A stretch of DNA of 64,000 bases from Termitomyces sp. T153. Taxonomy: Eukaryota > Basidiomycota > Agaricomycetes > Agaricales > Lyophyllaceae. The notes beneath the pieces are model-generated. The model did no database searches. It was not told the origin of the DNA and saw only the letters and a list, made by a program, of their open reading frames with translations. The first letter of the stretch is position 1, and each line of letters opens with the position of its first letter. Positions 33,495 through 44,345 of this stretch are shown here, one piece after another. Made by a program: the position numbers and the translations under genes. The stretch covers positions 124,001-188,000 of the forward strand of contig JACKQL020000012.1 in the NCBI GenBank assembly GCA_018296165.2, given 5' to 3'.

Positions 33495-35357
33495 ATGGGC
33501 AAGAAATACAAGCAACTAGATGAGGCAGTTGAAAGTCCACCAGGATATTCATTCAGTTCTGGACAGAGCTCAAGAAGTAGAGGACAAGAGAGTAGTTCAC
33601 TCCCTAGGTTTGGTGGCTTTGCTGCATTGGCAGGAGGCTTGGTGCCTGGGAATTGTAGCATCCTCAGCAATGAGAAGAGCAGCCCCAGCTCTAAGAAAAA
33701 TAAGGCCCATGGGTGGAGGACCCACAGCAGTGCTAGAAAATGTGGCCCTGGCTAGCTATGCAGTGGCAATGCAGCAGTCACCAGTATGAGGATGGGGTGT
33801 GCCCTTGCAGCATGGAGGAATGAGAAGAGGATGTGGGGGACTTCAGGTGCCCCCACTCATGAATTTTGAATACTCTGTGGGCCCACAGCCTGTGTGGTCC
33901 TAGGAATTCCAACAGTACATGGTGCCACAATTCAGTGTGGCCCCACTGCTAGTGGCTAGCCCCAGCCATACAATGGGCATGGCAGGTCAACAATGATCTG
34001 CCACTATGTTATCACAAGTAGGGATTTAAGTCCCTGCAGCCTCTCCATCAAAGGCAATGGAGGTGGATGACAATGGCCCAGAGTCAATCATAGCTCTGAT
34101 GCAGTTGTTGGCCTCTCCACAGCAGTCATACCCATCATTGCCTACTGCAGTGCATTCTTCAAATCCTCCATCTTCATCTTCAAACACATTGGGGTGTCCA
34201 GTAGCTACTTCAACCAACAAAGGAAAAGGAAAGGCAACTGCAACATTGCTATCTGCACTGGCACAGGAGAGTAGCACTCCCTCATTGACTGCCTGGAAGA
34301 TGGTCAAGCAACACTTGTCCACAAAGAAGAAGAGCAAGAGCAAAGCGAAAGAGCCTGAGCCCTCTACTGCTACAGATAAGCAAATTGCTCATCTTCTCCA
34401 GCAATTGCATGAAGCTAAAGTTCTAAAGAACATTGGAGCTGATGTCCTCAATAACCCAGTAGTGCAATTAGCACTAGCTCAAGTTTTGAATAAATTTGAC
34501 ACTGTTTGAAACTAAAGGGATGAGGCCTAGACAGACCTCTTCCATTCAGCATTGAGGAAGAAGAAGCAAGTGGCATTCCCTCCTCAACTTCCAGAAGCAA
34601 AGAAGGCTTGCACAGAGCCTTCTGTGTTTGTCAAGGGATCCTTGATTCAGATGGCACTGCTTGTGCCCTACAATGATGATGTGCCTGCTGGTAATGACCA
34701 GAGGATGGACAAGCACCCTGACTTCAAGGCATCATTGTCCACTGCTGGACCACTAAAACCAGCAATGGCTAAAGCTGGGCCACCAAAACCAGCAGTGGCC
34801 AAGACTGGACCATCATGGTCCACAACAGCAAAGACTGGCTCTGCAAAGCCAGCCCACTACCCCAGTAGTGGCAGACAACCCTATAGTTGTCACCACTCCA
34901 GTTGCCTTTCCTGTCAATGTGCTGGAGGAATCTGAAGCAGAAATGATTGAGGTCCTCAAACTAAGGACCTATATTATCCCTTCAGTCCTGTCCCACAAGT
35001 ACTTTCCACCAGTGCACTGGGACCCCCATGACAAAGAATTCTTTATCACCCAAGTACAAGCTGCTCAAGTGGCCACAGAAGCCCCAGTGGCATTCAACTT
35101 GGATAGTGACAATGATGACAAAATCCTAATATTTAAACATATTTTGGACAGCAATTCAAAAGACAATGCTGCTGAGTGTTATCACAAGAAGCAGCATAAT
35201 ACTAATGCCAAACAGCTGTTAGCTATTGAAGCTGAGAAGTCCAAACTGGACCTCAAGTGTCTGAATAATACAGTGCCCAGCTGCCTTCCAGATGGCTAGG
35301 AGACCATGTTGGTGCATGGGCACTTTGAGTGCCAAACCAACTTCAGTAGTATTCTTC
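33495..35357 (+). pseudogene. Third ORF of element I, 5' part
   Basis: Starts MGKKYKQLDEAVESPPGYSF at 33495, same start as in element II. Further blocks: RFGGFAALAGGLVPGN, 34057-34509 (STNKGKGKATATLLSALAQE, then KKKSKSKAKEPEPSTATDKQ and LHEAKVLKNIGADVLNNPVV), repeated GPLKPAMAKAGPPKPAVAKTG, and 34868-35299 (LSHKYFPPVHWDPHDKEFFI, KLDLKCLNNTVPSCLPDG). At about 35357 homology with element II ends and foreign sequence begins. No known domain; basic and coil-like in the middle. Confidence 0.7.
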
Positions 35358-38247
35358 ACCCCAATACATTAGCCACCTCATCAGAGTGGATAGCTATAGG
35401 TGAATCAGGAGAGGGAGCTCCTGTTGCATTCCTTGCTGCTAGTGTCAGGTTCTGCTGACCTCGGGGGCTCAGCTGCACTGGGCAAGTCCTTACTAGGCGG
35501 GCGTGATCCCCTTGCACTGGTAACCAAACACTTGAAACGTTCCGGGCATGGATGGCTTGTGCGGATAGTCGGTGGGATGTGATCCGGACAGATCCAGGGA
35601 GGTCCGGAGAAGTTGGATTGTGAGGAAATGGGACAGTCTTGGCGGGGTTCAGGCAGAAGACTGTATGGGAGATTCATGGGAGCAAAGGGGTAGGTGGCTG
35701 TGTGATCAATGGGAGCAGAGCCGGGGTTTGATGGGAGATCAATTGGAGTTGGTGGAGTCTGGGACCGAGCGAAGAGCAAGGTTTGGACCTGATGAAGGAG
35801 TGTCAGGGTTTGTGATTGTAACCGCGGAGTTCGTGAGGTTGTTAAGGTTGATGAAGACTTGGGCACAACGGCCGGATGGAGTCACCAAGACAGCGTCAGA
35901 CGAGATAGAATGGAGTCAATATGGAACAAGAGTAGATTCGAGTGGAGATACAAAACAATAACGAGAATGATAATGAAATGGAGACAAGACAAGACCGGGA
36001 GACTGAGATAAGACTGGGAGACTGAGATAAGACCGGGGGACTGAGAGTAAGGAGAACGAGACACGAAACACGAAACACGAAAAGGAAACAATCAGACCAT
36101 AGGTAACGTTAAGCAATATCAAGACTAGAGTACAAAGAGCTACTCAACGACTTATATACTGACTACCAGAGAACTTTGGGGTACGTCAGCTGTGGCGGCG
36201 GGGCTTGGCGGAGCTCAATGGAGTGGGCGGGTGTCGGTTGCAATCGAGAATTGGGCCACGCTGATATGTTGATGGGATCATCAGGGAATGTGGGTCGCCC
36301 CGAGGTTGTCGTGATACTCTAGAATAGGTTGGAGGAACCAGGGTGTTGAGTTGATGATGGGTGGCAAAGATCGGAAACAGCGGGGGTGGTTCTCAGGGTT
36401 TGGGAGATCCAGGGTAAGTGTCAGTGGCTGCAGGGAAGGCACTGAAGCTGGCCAGGGGGCCGTCGGAGTTAGCTGGGGAGGTGTCGGAGTTAGCCGAAAT
36501 AGGCACGGGGCATGGGTGGAAGTTCAGCGGAGCGTCAGGGGTTTTTTTGGGGGTTTGGGGGGTTGATGGATGATGTGCAGGGGTTCAGGGGACAGGTCGT
36601 GACAGCTAGGAGTTGGATGAGCAGCTCTTCTTGCTCTGATGCAGACAGGTAGTATACTTCTAGCTCTTGAAGACAGTAGCAGGCAAAGTGACCTGCCTTT
36701 TTACAGCATCAACACACCAGGAGAGTAGAAGATCACTGTTAGGAAGCATCAATGTCCACTGGGACTCCTTAGGTAGAGAGCACAAGGGGGCAACATGGGA
36801 AGGAAGGGGAAAAGTTGCACCTGCTTGTAGGGTGGCTAGAGGAGGCATAGAAGAGGAAACTTGGGGGGTGAACCCACCATGAGAAAAGGAAAATGTTGAG
36901 GGTTGTGTCTGCCACAGCTCAAGTTACAGTTTCATCAACTACCACTGCTCATATACCACCTTGTATCAGGTATCAAGATGCTCATCATTTGGGTGCCCCT
37001 CAGCCATACTATCAATACAATCCATGAAAGAGGGGTGGAGTTGGTCACAAAAGGTGAGACAGAGCTGCAGGCCATCTGGGTAGCCAGCCTGTTTAGCTAA
37101 GGCATGGAAAGAGTCAATGTACTTATCAAGTAGCTGCTTTCCTTGACCATACTGGGTTCAGTCTCAAAAGGAAAGAGCTGCAGTCTTGGCAGGGTCAAAG
37201 AGAAAGAACTCAGCTCAGAACTTCTTTTCAAACTCCATATAGCCACAAAGACTCTCAACTCCTCCTTGGCATTAAAAAATGCACAGTGCATAGATTGAGG
37301 CTTGGCTAGCCTTCATGTAGGAGAGAATCCAGGCAATTTTCAAGGCATCAGAGGTGAAGGCTTCTTCACTGCTCAACTGGATATAGGTGATGCAAGACTG
37401 GAGGAAATGTTTTCTAACTCTACAGTCTCCATCATATATGTTAGGAAGTGCAAACTGAGAAAGTTTAGAGCAGGGTGCTGGAACCTCCAAGCTAAGTGCA
37501 GAAGAGAACCTTGCTGCAGCTGCTGGGGGTCCAGGGGGAGGAGTAGGAGCAAGAGGGAAATGTTCCAGGAGGGCCTGGAGAGAAAGAGATACTGCTTCAG
37601 TGGTTTGACAGAGCCCAGTGAATACAGAGGTGTGAGATGTAAGAGAGGCTTAAGTGAGTTGAACCTCTATCTCCAGAGATAGCAAATGACTTGAGGCATC
37701 ATCCTGAGGGCTTGAAGCATCAGGGGGAGGTGCTGGAGGGGTTGGTTGGGTCATAGGAGGAGCACAAGGAGTACTAAGACACTGATGGGACAGAGACCTT
37801 GTGAGGAACCAAGTAGAAACTCAAACAATCGAAGAGGGGGCTCCCAGACTGAATCTAGAGACTTGTTCTACTATAAGGGAGACCTCTGGAGGCTGTGGCT
37901 CAATCACACAACTGACAAAGAGAGATCCAAAGTTTATTCAGCATAGTGCAGTGTCTACAAGCTTAACTACACACCTGGCAAAAAGAGATCCAAAGAGAAC
38001 AAGTCTAAGGATCCTCAATGCCAGTGTTTGAAAAATTCACTAGAAGTCACATGACTAAGTCACATGCATCAACAAGGGGCAACACTTGTCTGAATTATTG
38101 ACAGAGAACCAGTGCAGCCTGAGGGCTGAAACTAGGACCAATAGATAGAGAAAAGGAAGGAGAATGAAGTAAAACTATAATGGAGGAAATCTGACAAGAA
38201 CTGAAGGAGGAAAAGGGGAAACAAGTGGGACATCCCCTGATATGCAT
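35358..38247 (-). mobile_element. Fragment of another Ty3/gypsy element (gag, minus strand) in the third ORF of element I
   Basis: The minus strand carries a gag. The core about 37290-36930 reads DPAKTAALSF, YGQGKQLLDKYIDSFHALAK, QAGYPDGLQLCLTF and MAEGHPNDEH. Then comes a zinc knuckle CCKKAGHFACYC at about 36714-36673 (CX2CX4HX4C; a TGA replaces the residue after the first Cys), then LIQLLAARNATGAPSPDS across the solo LTR at 35443-36604. No RT, integrase or LTR of this element is seen. Element II has about 0.8 kb of third ORF at this place that element I lacks, so the insertion came with or was followed by a deletion. Confidence 0.65.
35443..36604 (-). mobile_element. Solo LTR (LTR family 1, copy E) with TSD GCTAG
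   Basis: Plus strand TGTCAGGTTCTGCTGACC ... GGTCGTGACA, 1,162 bp, TSD GCTAG at 35438-35442 and 36605-36609. TATA box on the minus strand at 36151-36158. Rich in CpG like copy B, and thus the youngest layer of this part of the nest (inside a fragment inside element I). Confidence 0.93.
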
Positions 38248-38939
38248 GGATGAATCATGCATATACTTATGGTATATGCTTTTTCAATCACTACTGGTCT
38301 GGGAGTGCACTACATGCAGACCTGTTCATGTGGGTTGACAATGAATGCCATTGTTGACTCCAGACCATTGGTGTGCCCCCTGCTTTGGCAGGGTACAATA
38401 GGTGGTATGCCCCCACCACTAACAATTGGGAGTGCTTTCAAGTGCTCCTGCAGCTCTATGAGAGCTGTGGCCACTTCCCACTCAATGCAGCCAAATGGCT
38501 GCATTATAGTGAGGTGAGTATTTTTACTCACCTCTTACATCAACCTGTGGAGATGGTGAGAGCCTCCCTTGCAGAAGTGGAGGAGCCATTTTTTATGGTC
38601 CCTCCACTAAGTGCAGCTCTAACTAAGGAGGGGCCCTTTTTGACAGTGGCCTCAGCCATTACTAACCCTGTTGCAAGCTCTGTTGTGTCCTCTCAGGACA
38701 CACCTACAGAGGAGTCCATAGAACTGGACTATGCCAACAACTCTTTGGCACTCATGAATGTTTCCCCAGAGATAACTCCACAAGTCATCCCTAGCTCCTC
38801 TGTAGTTGCTACCTTGGCTGTATCTGAGGTTGGATCAAGTGGCTCCATTGATATGGCTAATGCTGTATCAGGGTGCTGGGCAGACATTGTGAGCCACAAG
38901 GAAGCAGAGGCCTCAAAGATGGATGAATGGGCAGAGTGA
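38248..38939 (+). pseudogene. Third ORF of element I, 3' part
   Basis: Resumes with NHAYTYGICFFN, then LLQLYESCGHFPLNAAKWLH, IFTHLLHQPVEMVRASLAEV, PTEESIELDYANNS and a Ser/Val-rich tail, ending SKMDEWAE and TGA at 38937-38939. Co-linear with 22011-21311 on the minus strand (element II). Confidence 0.7.
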
Positions 38940-39194
38940 ACTATTAGAAAAGTTTATTATTTAAATTGAACAATGAATGTGGGCTCACTGAGTGCCCACC
39001 TTGTCACCCTGCACAGTTGGGCTGCATGCAGAGATGGTACTATGTCCATCTTATCAAGTAGGACTATTTGATCCCACCACTATTCTAATGTAGGAACTCT
39101 TGATCAGATTCTGGTGAGACTCTTGAGTATGATGCCATATCCCACTCCCTTATTCCTCTGATTTTCTGTGAGTCCATTGATCAAAAGGAGAGTA
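38940..39194 (+). other. Untranslated 3' region of element I with polypurine tract
   Basis: No ORF. The end GTCCATTGATCAAAAGGAGA matches the end of element II (TCCATTGATGGACTCAAAAGGGAGG on its coding strand) and touches the LTR at 39195. Confidence 0.6.
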
Positions 39195-39242
39195 TATAAT
39201 AGAGCACATGTTACCCCTCAGTAACACTACTAATTTATATTA

Positions 39243-39274
<32 letters not shown>

Positions 39275-39397
39275 GATAGCATCACATGACACTACCATTA
39301 ACTACTTACTTCATACTTTGTATACTAGACCAATCAACTGGTTTTGACTTATGATGTGTGAATCATAAGCTGCACAAACTATAATGGAAACATTACA
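39195..39397 (+). repeat. 3' LTR of element I (LTR family 2)
   Basis: Starts TATAATAGAGCAC (TG of the LTR end changed to TA) and ends GGAAACATTACA. Holds a perfect (ATT)n microsatellite at about 39247-39274. Same orientation as 12410-12634. Confidence 0.8.
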
Positions 39398-39520
39398 TCT
39401 TCACTCAAGAGTTTTAGTTCCAAAGATGACTTTCCAATGTGTTTTGATATGGCTTTCAAGGTTGCAAAGCAGATGAGTACTTACTTATTTCTCACTCTTA
39501 GGAACACTTCTCATCTATAT
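39398..39520. other. Unassigned CpG-depleted sequence between element I and the minisatellite
   Basis: A short ORF (DDFPMCFDMAFKVAKQMS) begins at about 39430 but resembles nothing I know. It does not continue the Helitron helicase that borders element I on the left. Confidence 0.35.
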
Positions 39521-39690
39521 ACATATTCATATCTCATATCCCAATATCTCATTCTCATATCCCAATATCCCATTTTAAATATCTCATATCCTATATCCCA
39601 CATCTCATTTCACAGCATCCAATATCTCATATCCATTATCCCAAGTTAATATCTCATATCGAGTATCCTATATCCAATATCACATATGCA
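39521..39690. repeat. AT-rich minisatellite (ATCTCATATCC-type units)
   Basis: About a dozen imperfect units of 8-14 bases built on ATCTCATATCCCA / CAATATC (for example TCATATCTCATATCCCAATA, CATATCCTATATCCCACATC). Decay increases to the right. Confidence 0.8.
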
Positions 39691-39779
39691 TGCTCTATTC
39701 AGATTCATCTTCTTTTCCTCTTACTCATTTCTATTCATTTCATTCCTATATTAATCTCACATACTCCTTTAGGTAGCCA

Positions 39780-40235
39780 AAGCACCCACTGCCTCACAGG
39801 GCATTGCATTCAACATCAAGGCCACCCTTGTCATTGAATTTGAAGATGAATTCCAATTGACCATGTACATCCATTTGAAGTTACTCCTGCCAACAGCAAC
39901 TCCAGTCAAATTGCAAATGGCTTGTTGGATAGATGGCAGGCCAAAATACTCTCTTCTGCTCTATTTTACAAATTTGAAGACAATACAACTTGCATCTGCT
40001 TTCCATCTCCCCACAGTTTATTTTGTGATGGCAATTTTGCCTATGACTTCAATCATGATTCTAGCATGGATCACATTGCATCTCTGAATGTTCCCTGGCA
40101 TCCTGAGAAGACTGAGAAGTCTTTTAAATTCTCCTTTAGCCTTCATTGGTTTTTCTTAGGATCTTTACACTGTGTTTTCCTTCCTGAACACAAACATCTC
40201 CTTTGTTGGAACCTGCTGATCCATATTTGATTCTT
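39780..40235 (+). pseudogene. Reverse transcriptase relic of a mushroom-type retroelement
   Basis: Read over two frames, 39922-40230 gives LDRWQAKILSSALFYKFEDN, then GNFAYDFNHDSSMDHIASLN and VPWHPEKTEKSFKF, ending near FFLGSLHCVFLPEHKHLL. The order (R..AKI...Y.FEDN, NVPWHP.KT, ...FLG.......LPE.K.L) resembles an RT family abundant in Agaricomycete genomes, downstream of its catalytic centre. No matching ends were found. The class (DIRS-like or other) cannot be decided from this piece. Confidence 0.42.
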
Positions 40236-40439
40236 CTGACCTGGATGCAATTCATGGTCATAGCTTTCATATTGGCAGCTCATTTGAATTACTGTCTATC
40301 AGTGTGGCACCTAAGCTAGTAATGAAATTGGGAGGTTGGTCTTTACTATGTTTTTTGCTGTATTTTTCATCATCCCTAATACACTCACCATGTTGTAGGA
40401 CAACAGATGCCACATATTTGCAAAATGGCATAACCTCTG

Positions 40440-40640
40440 TATCATGGTACACACATGACCATAATATACACACATGACCATTCCTGTACATTGTAGTCAG
40501 TAAGGTTGCTAGTCTCTCAGTTTTGTCCACTTTGTTCTAGCTATGTTGATAGGTCATATCTACATACACAGAACTACAATATAACTTTGTTCTAGTTCCA
40601 GTGATGTGCCACCTTGTGAACTGTCATCTGTAGCCTAACA
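40440..40640 (+). repeat. 5' LTR of element III (CpG-depleted)
   Basis: 201 bp, TATCATGGTACACACATGAC ... TAGCCTAACA. Against the 3' LTR nearly all differences are CG to TG or CA (CACGCGACCGTG versus CACATGACCATA; CGTAG versus TGTAG). The starting TG reads TA. Confidence 0.93.
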
Positions 40641-40659
40641 CTTGGACAAAACTCTAGAA

Positions 40660-41656
40660 AATTTTTGTTATGGAAATCCCAGGTGTCACAAGCAGCCAGA
40701 GCATGCCTACACCATCCCCTGAGGACTGTATAGTGCAACATGTCTTTCAGGCCATTCAAGCTGACTTCACAGCACAGGTACAGGAAGGTCATGCCAAGTT
40801 TAAAAGGACATTGAAAGCCATTCAAGCACATGTCACAATGCTGGAGCTGGCATTGGCTCAGGGACTGCAGGAAGTATGGCGGAGACCAAAGATTAATCCA
40901 CTGGAAGTATATGATGGGAAGGCAAAAGCACTGGCAGACTAGTTCATATGGCAAGTAGAGGCAGCAGCAGAGTTCAAGCACTTTTAAGATGATTGCCAGA
41001 AAATTGTGTGGGCACAGTCCTACCTCACAGGATCAGCACAGGACTGGTCCTGCATCATCACAATAGGGGTGGATGACCCATCAGTGAACATCTGTCATTT
41101 CCAGTGGACTGCATGGTTGGCAGACTTCAAGGGGGCCTTTTGCACTCAGGACCCGGTGCAGGATGCACTGGCTCATATTGATCAGTTGCACCAGGGTTCA
41201 AAGTCAATTATGAATTATTGTATGGCATTTTTCAAGCTGAAAGGGAAGCTGGGTAGGGCAGATGCAGAGAGCAAGTATGTCAAGGACCACTTCTGGAAAG
41301 GCCTGAACCCAGTGGCAATGGAGGCATTGGTGAACACAGACTACACAACTGCAGAAGAAGCAAGGGATATTTTGTTGTGCAGGAAAAGCAAACTCATGAA
41401 TATCACAGCAAAATGGAAAGGGCAATGGCAGACCAGTGCTGGCCCCTGTGCACCACCTCCTACCTTGACTGTGAGCCCAACAATTAACATGGTGGCATGT
41501 TTGGTGCCTCCACCTACACCTGCAGACCCAAATGCAATGGATGTGGACAGGGCAGGGGGCTCAACAGTGAGTAAGAAGTGTTTTAAGTGTGGGAAGCTGG
41601 GTCATTTTATGGTGGATTGCCCAATGTGGATGGAGTCCATCAAGGCAGCAATCTGA
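40660..41656 (+). pseudogene. Gag of element III (zinc knuckle)
   Basis: Starts near 40670 (MEIPGVTSSQSMPTPSPED). Stops at 40940 and 40986 split it. The core runs to 41420 (IVWAQSYLTGSAQDWS, FHWT-like FQWTAWLADFKGAFCTQDPV, LHQGSKSIMNYCMAFFKLKG). The zinc knuckle CFKCGKLGHFMVDC is at about 41580-41621 with all ligands (CX2CX4HX4C). Confidence 0.88.
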
Positions 41657-41699
41657 GAAGCAGTAAGGGGTGATAAGAAGGAGGAGAAGGGGCCCAAGG

Positions 41700-42836
41700 T
41701 GGGTTTTGTGTAGGATTGCCCTGTGCCATTGCAGTGGGTGCAACCAATCAGTTCCATGTACTCACTCCAGATAATAGGATGGTTATACATGGTCCTGATG
41801 AAGTGAGTTTAAGAAAGTGGCAGAGTCAGCATAGGAATTGGTGTGGAGCAGTAATTCATGTGCCTTTGCCTTGTTCCTCTCATTCAGCACTGAAATTGCC
41901 AGTGACAATCCAAATATACAAATGGGATGTCTCCTGCTTAGCAGACACCAGGGCCATGGTGGACTCTGGGGTGAGCTGTTGCTTTGTCAACCCATGTTTT
42001 GCATGCAAACAAGACATACCAACAATCCAGAAGAAATGTCCAATATGCCTGTGCACAATTGATAACTCAGATGTGAAGTTGGGGCTCATCACTGAGGAGG
42101 TGCATGTGTGGGTAGCTTGGTGAACATGCAGAGACATTGGTATTTGATGTGGTGGACATTGGAGATGACAACTTGATTCTTGGCATCAACTGGCTGTGCT
42201 GCCACAATCCAATGGTGAACTGGGAGAGGTCAACAGTGGAGTTTCAGTCCAGATTCTATAAGGAGACATGCTTACCAGCAGAGGTTCAGGTGGCAGGTAT
42301 GGAGATACAGACCCCTGGTGGGCCAAGGTGTCCACTGTCAAAACAAGCACAGGAGAGAGCAAGGAGGGCGGAAAGGAGGGTGGCCATGGCATTAAGGCAT
42401 GGGGAGGTGGTGATATTGGCAGAGGAGGAAGAATGGTTAAAGTTGTAGGTGCCATTGACAAACAGGCATCAATGTTGTGCTGTGAGGATGTATGCAAGGA
42501 AGGCAACATGCAGTGTGCCAGCTGGGATGCACCCACATAGCAGACTCCCAGCTGAGAGTTTCCATGGTCTGAAACAAGCACATACAAGGTTTATGCCCAT
42601 CCAGCAAGGGCAGGTGAGGAAGGCAGTGCAGGCAGCAAGGGCCTGCATTGAGGAGGCAATAGTGTGAACAGAGGAGTGGGCAGGTATGAGTAGTGGGGGA
42701 GAGGGGTGTGTGTTTTTGGAGCAGAGGTGGGAGTGGCGGTCTTCATGGAGGGCTACAGGGCCTCAACTGTTGCCAGCAGAGGTACAGGCAGCAGCAGGAT
42801 GCAGTGTCTCCTGGGTGTTAGCAGAAGGGGCAGCCC
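41700..42836 (+). pseudogene. Protease and linker of element III (relic)
   Basis: 41716-42123 has LADTRAMVDSGVSCCFVNP with the DSG triad. 42137-42300 continues VFDVVDIGDDNLILGINWLC, the ILG.(D/N)WL motif that closes retropepsins. From 42450 to 42830 the linker to RT is broken in frame and unrecognisable apart from its position. Confidence 0.8.
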
Positions 42837-43700
42837 ATGAGAGTAAAGAGGGGGGTGAAGTCAGTGGAGGAGATGGTTCCCAGGGAGTTTCACAAGTTCC
42901 TTGACGTGTTTGACAAGTGGGGGTTAGAACAGCTGCCAGGCCACAGGAAGCATGACTTGCATATTGATCTAGTGGAAGGAGTGGAGGTGCTGCCCCCTGG
43001 CAAGCTGTACCAGCTGGCTCCAGCAGAATTGAGGGCATTGAAGGGGTTCATTGATGAGCATCTGGCAAAGGGCTATATAAGGCAGTCAAGCACCCCGTGT
43101 GGTGCACCAGTTTTCTTTGTCAAGAAAAAAGATGGCTCCCTGCAACTGGTGGTTGACTTTCAGGCACTGAATGCAGTGACAAAACCTGACGCCTATCCAA
43201 TTCCATTGACAAATGAGCTCCTGGACCGCTTGAAGGCAGCAAAGGTGTTTACAACCTTGGACATGAGGTGGGGGTACTATAATGTGAGAATATGGGAGGG
43301 TGATGAATGGAAGACATCCTTCAGAATGCGCTATAGTCAGTTTGAATTTCTGGTTATGCAATTTGGGTTGTGTAATGCACTGGCAGCATTTCAACATATG
43401 GTCAACAAGCTATTTCATGATTTGGTCAACATCTATGTGGTGCTATACCTGAATGACATCATTATCTTCTCAGAGGACCCAGCACAACATGATGTGCATG
43501 TTCAAGAGGTTTTGCACTACCTGTGAGAGGCTGATCTGTTTCTCAAGCCAGAAAAGTGCCATTTTCAGACAACAGAGGTTGATTACCTGGGACTGAAGAT
43601 CTCACCAGTGCATGTGTGCATGGATCCAGTTAAGGTTAGTGGGGTGACAGGCTGGCCAACTCTTTGCAACCTGTAGCAGGTCAACTAGTTCTTAGGTTTC
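42837..43700 (+). pseudogene. Reverse transcriptase of element III (catalytic Asp changed)
   Basis: Open from 42837 to 43526: PREFHKFLDVFDKWGLEQLP, the PP.(R/K).Y.L...E..ALK.(F/Y)ID block, GYIRQSSTPCGAPVFFVKKK, LTNELLDRLKAAKVFTTLDM. The YXDD box is YLNDIIIFS: the first catalytic Asp reads Asn (GAC to AAC). A TGA after LHYL ends the ORF, and the thumb continues to 43700 with stops. Confidence 0.9.
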
Positions 43701-44345
43701 TGCAATTTCTATCAGTGTTTTGTGGAGAACTATGCAATGGTTACAAGGCCACTTGAGCAGTTGAAGCAGAAGGACAGTGTGTGGAGGTGGGGGGAGGAGG
43801 AGCAGAGGGCATTTGATGATTTGAAGGCAGCATTTGTTCAAGCACCAGTACTCATAATGCCAAATACAGAGGCTCCATTCAGGGTGGAGATGGATGCATT
43901 GGACTTTGCAATGGGCACAGTCTTGTCGCAATGGGCAGAGAATGGGGAGTGGAGGCCAGTAGTGTTCTTCTTGAAGGCAATGCAACTGGCCAAATGGAAT
44001 TATGACATGCATGACAAGGAGCTCTTGGTGGTGGTGCAGGTGTTTGAAGTCTGGAGGCCCTATCTGGAAGGAAATCCAGCCCCAGTGGAAGTGTTCTCAG
44101 ACCATTGCAACCTGGAGTATTTGATGACAGCTCAGGACTTGAATTGGCGGCAGGCATGGTGGAGTCTCTTCCTCAATCACTTTGTTTTCTTGATCCACCA
44201 TAGGCCAGGGTGCCTGAGTGTGGGTCCTGATGGCTTGATTTGCAGGCCAGACCACAAGGTGCCACAGGAGGAGAGGGATAATGGGGGGAAGAGGGTGCTG
44301 ACAGAGAAGAGAGTGGCAAAGCAAGGGGTGGTGCTGGTGTGAAGA
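43701..44345 (+). pseudogene. RNase H of element III
   Basis: 43722-44342 is open: PLEQLKQKDSVWRWGEEEQR, PNTEAPFRVEMDALDFAMGT (Asp of the first motif), YDMHDKELLVVVQVFEVWRP (Glu), VFSDHCNLEYLMTAQDLN (SDH), PDGLICRPDH at the end where ..D.LSR.. is usual (G for A/P). Confidence 0.9.

Larger units (their letters stand above)
12410..39397 (+). mobile_element. Ty3/gypsy element I (coding +), heavily interrupted
   Basis: Terminal repeats of about 0.2 kb in equal orientation lie at 12410-12634 and 39195-39397. Between them on the plus strand, in order: gag with zinc knuckle, protease, RT, RNase H, integrase, chromodomain-like tail, and a long third ORF ending at 38939. It is split by a solo LTR (17595-18738), by a whole second copy of its own family (20851-33104) and by a gag fragment of another gypsy element (about 35358-38247). 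Every ORF has stop codons, many at former CGA/CAG/TGG sites. No TSD is seen (AGTGT left, TCTTC right), so the ends may have been rearranged after insertion. The purine-rich AAAAGGAGAGTA before 39195 is the likely polypurine tract. Confidence 0.8.

Noticed and set aside
39398..39520. Continuation of the Helitron helicase to the right of element I
   Set aside because: Neither strand carries helicase blocks there and no TSD joins the two sides of element I.
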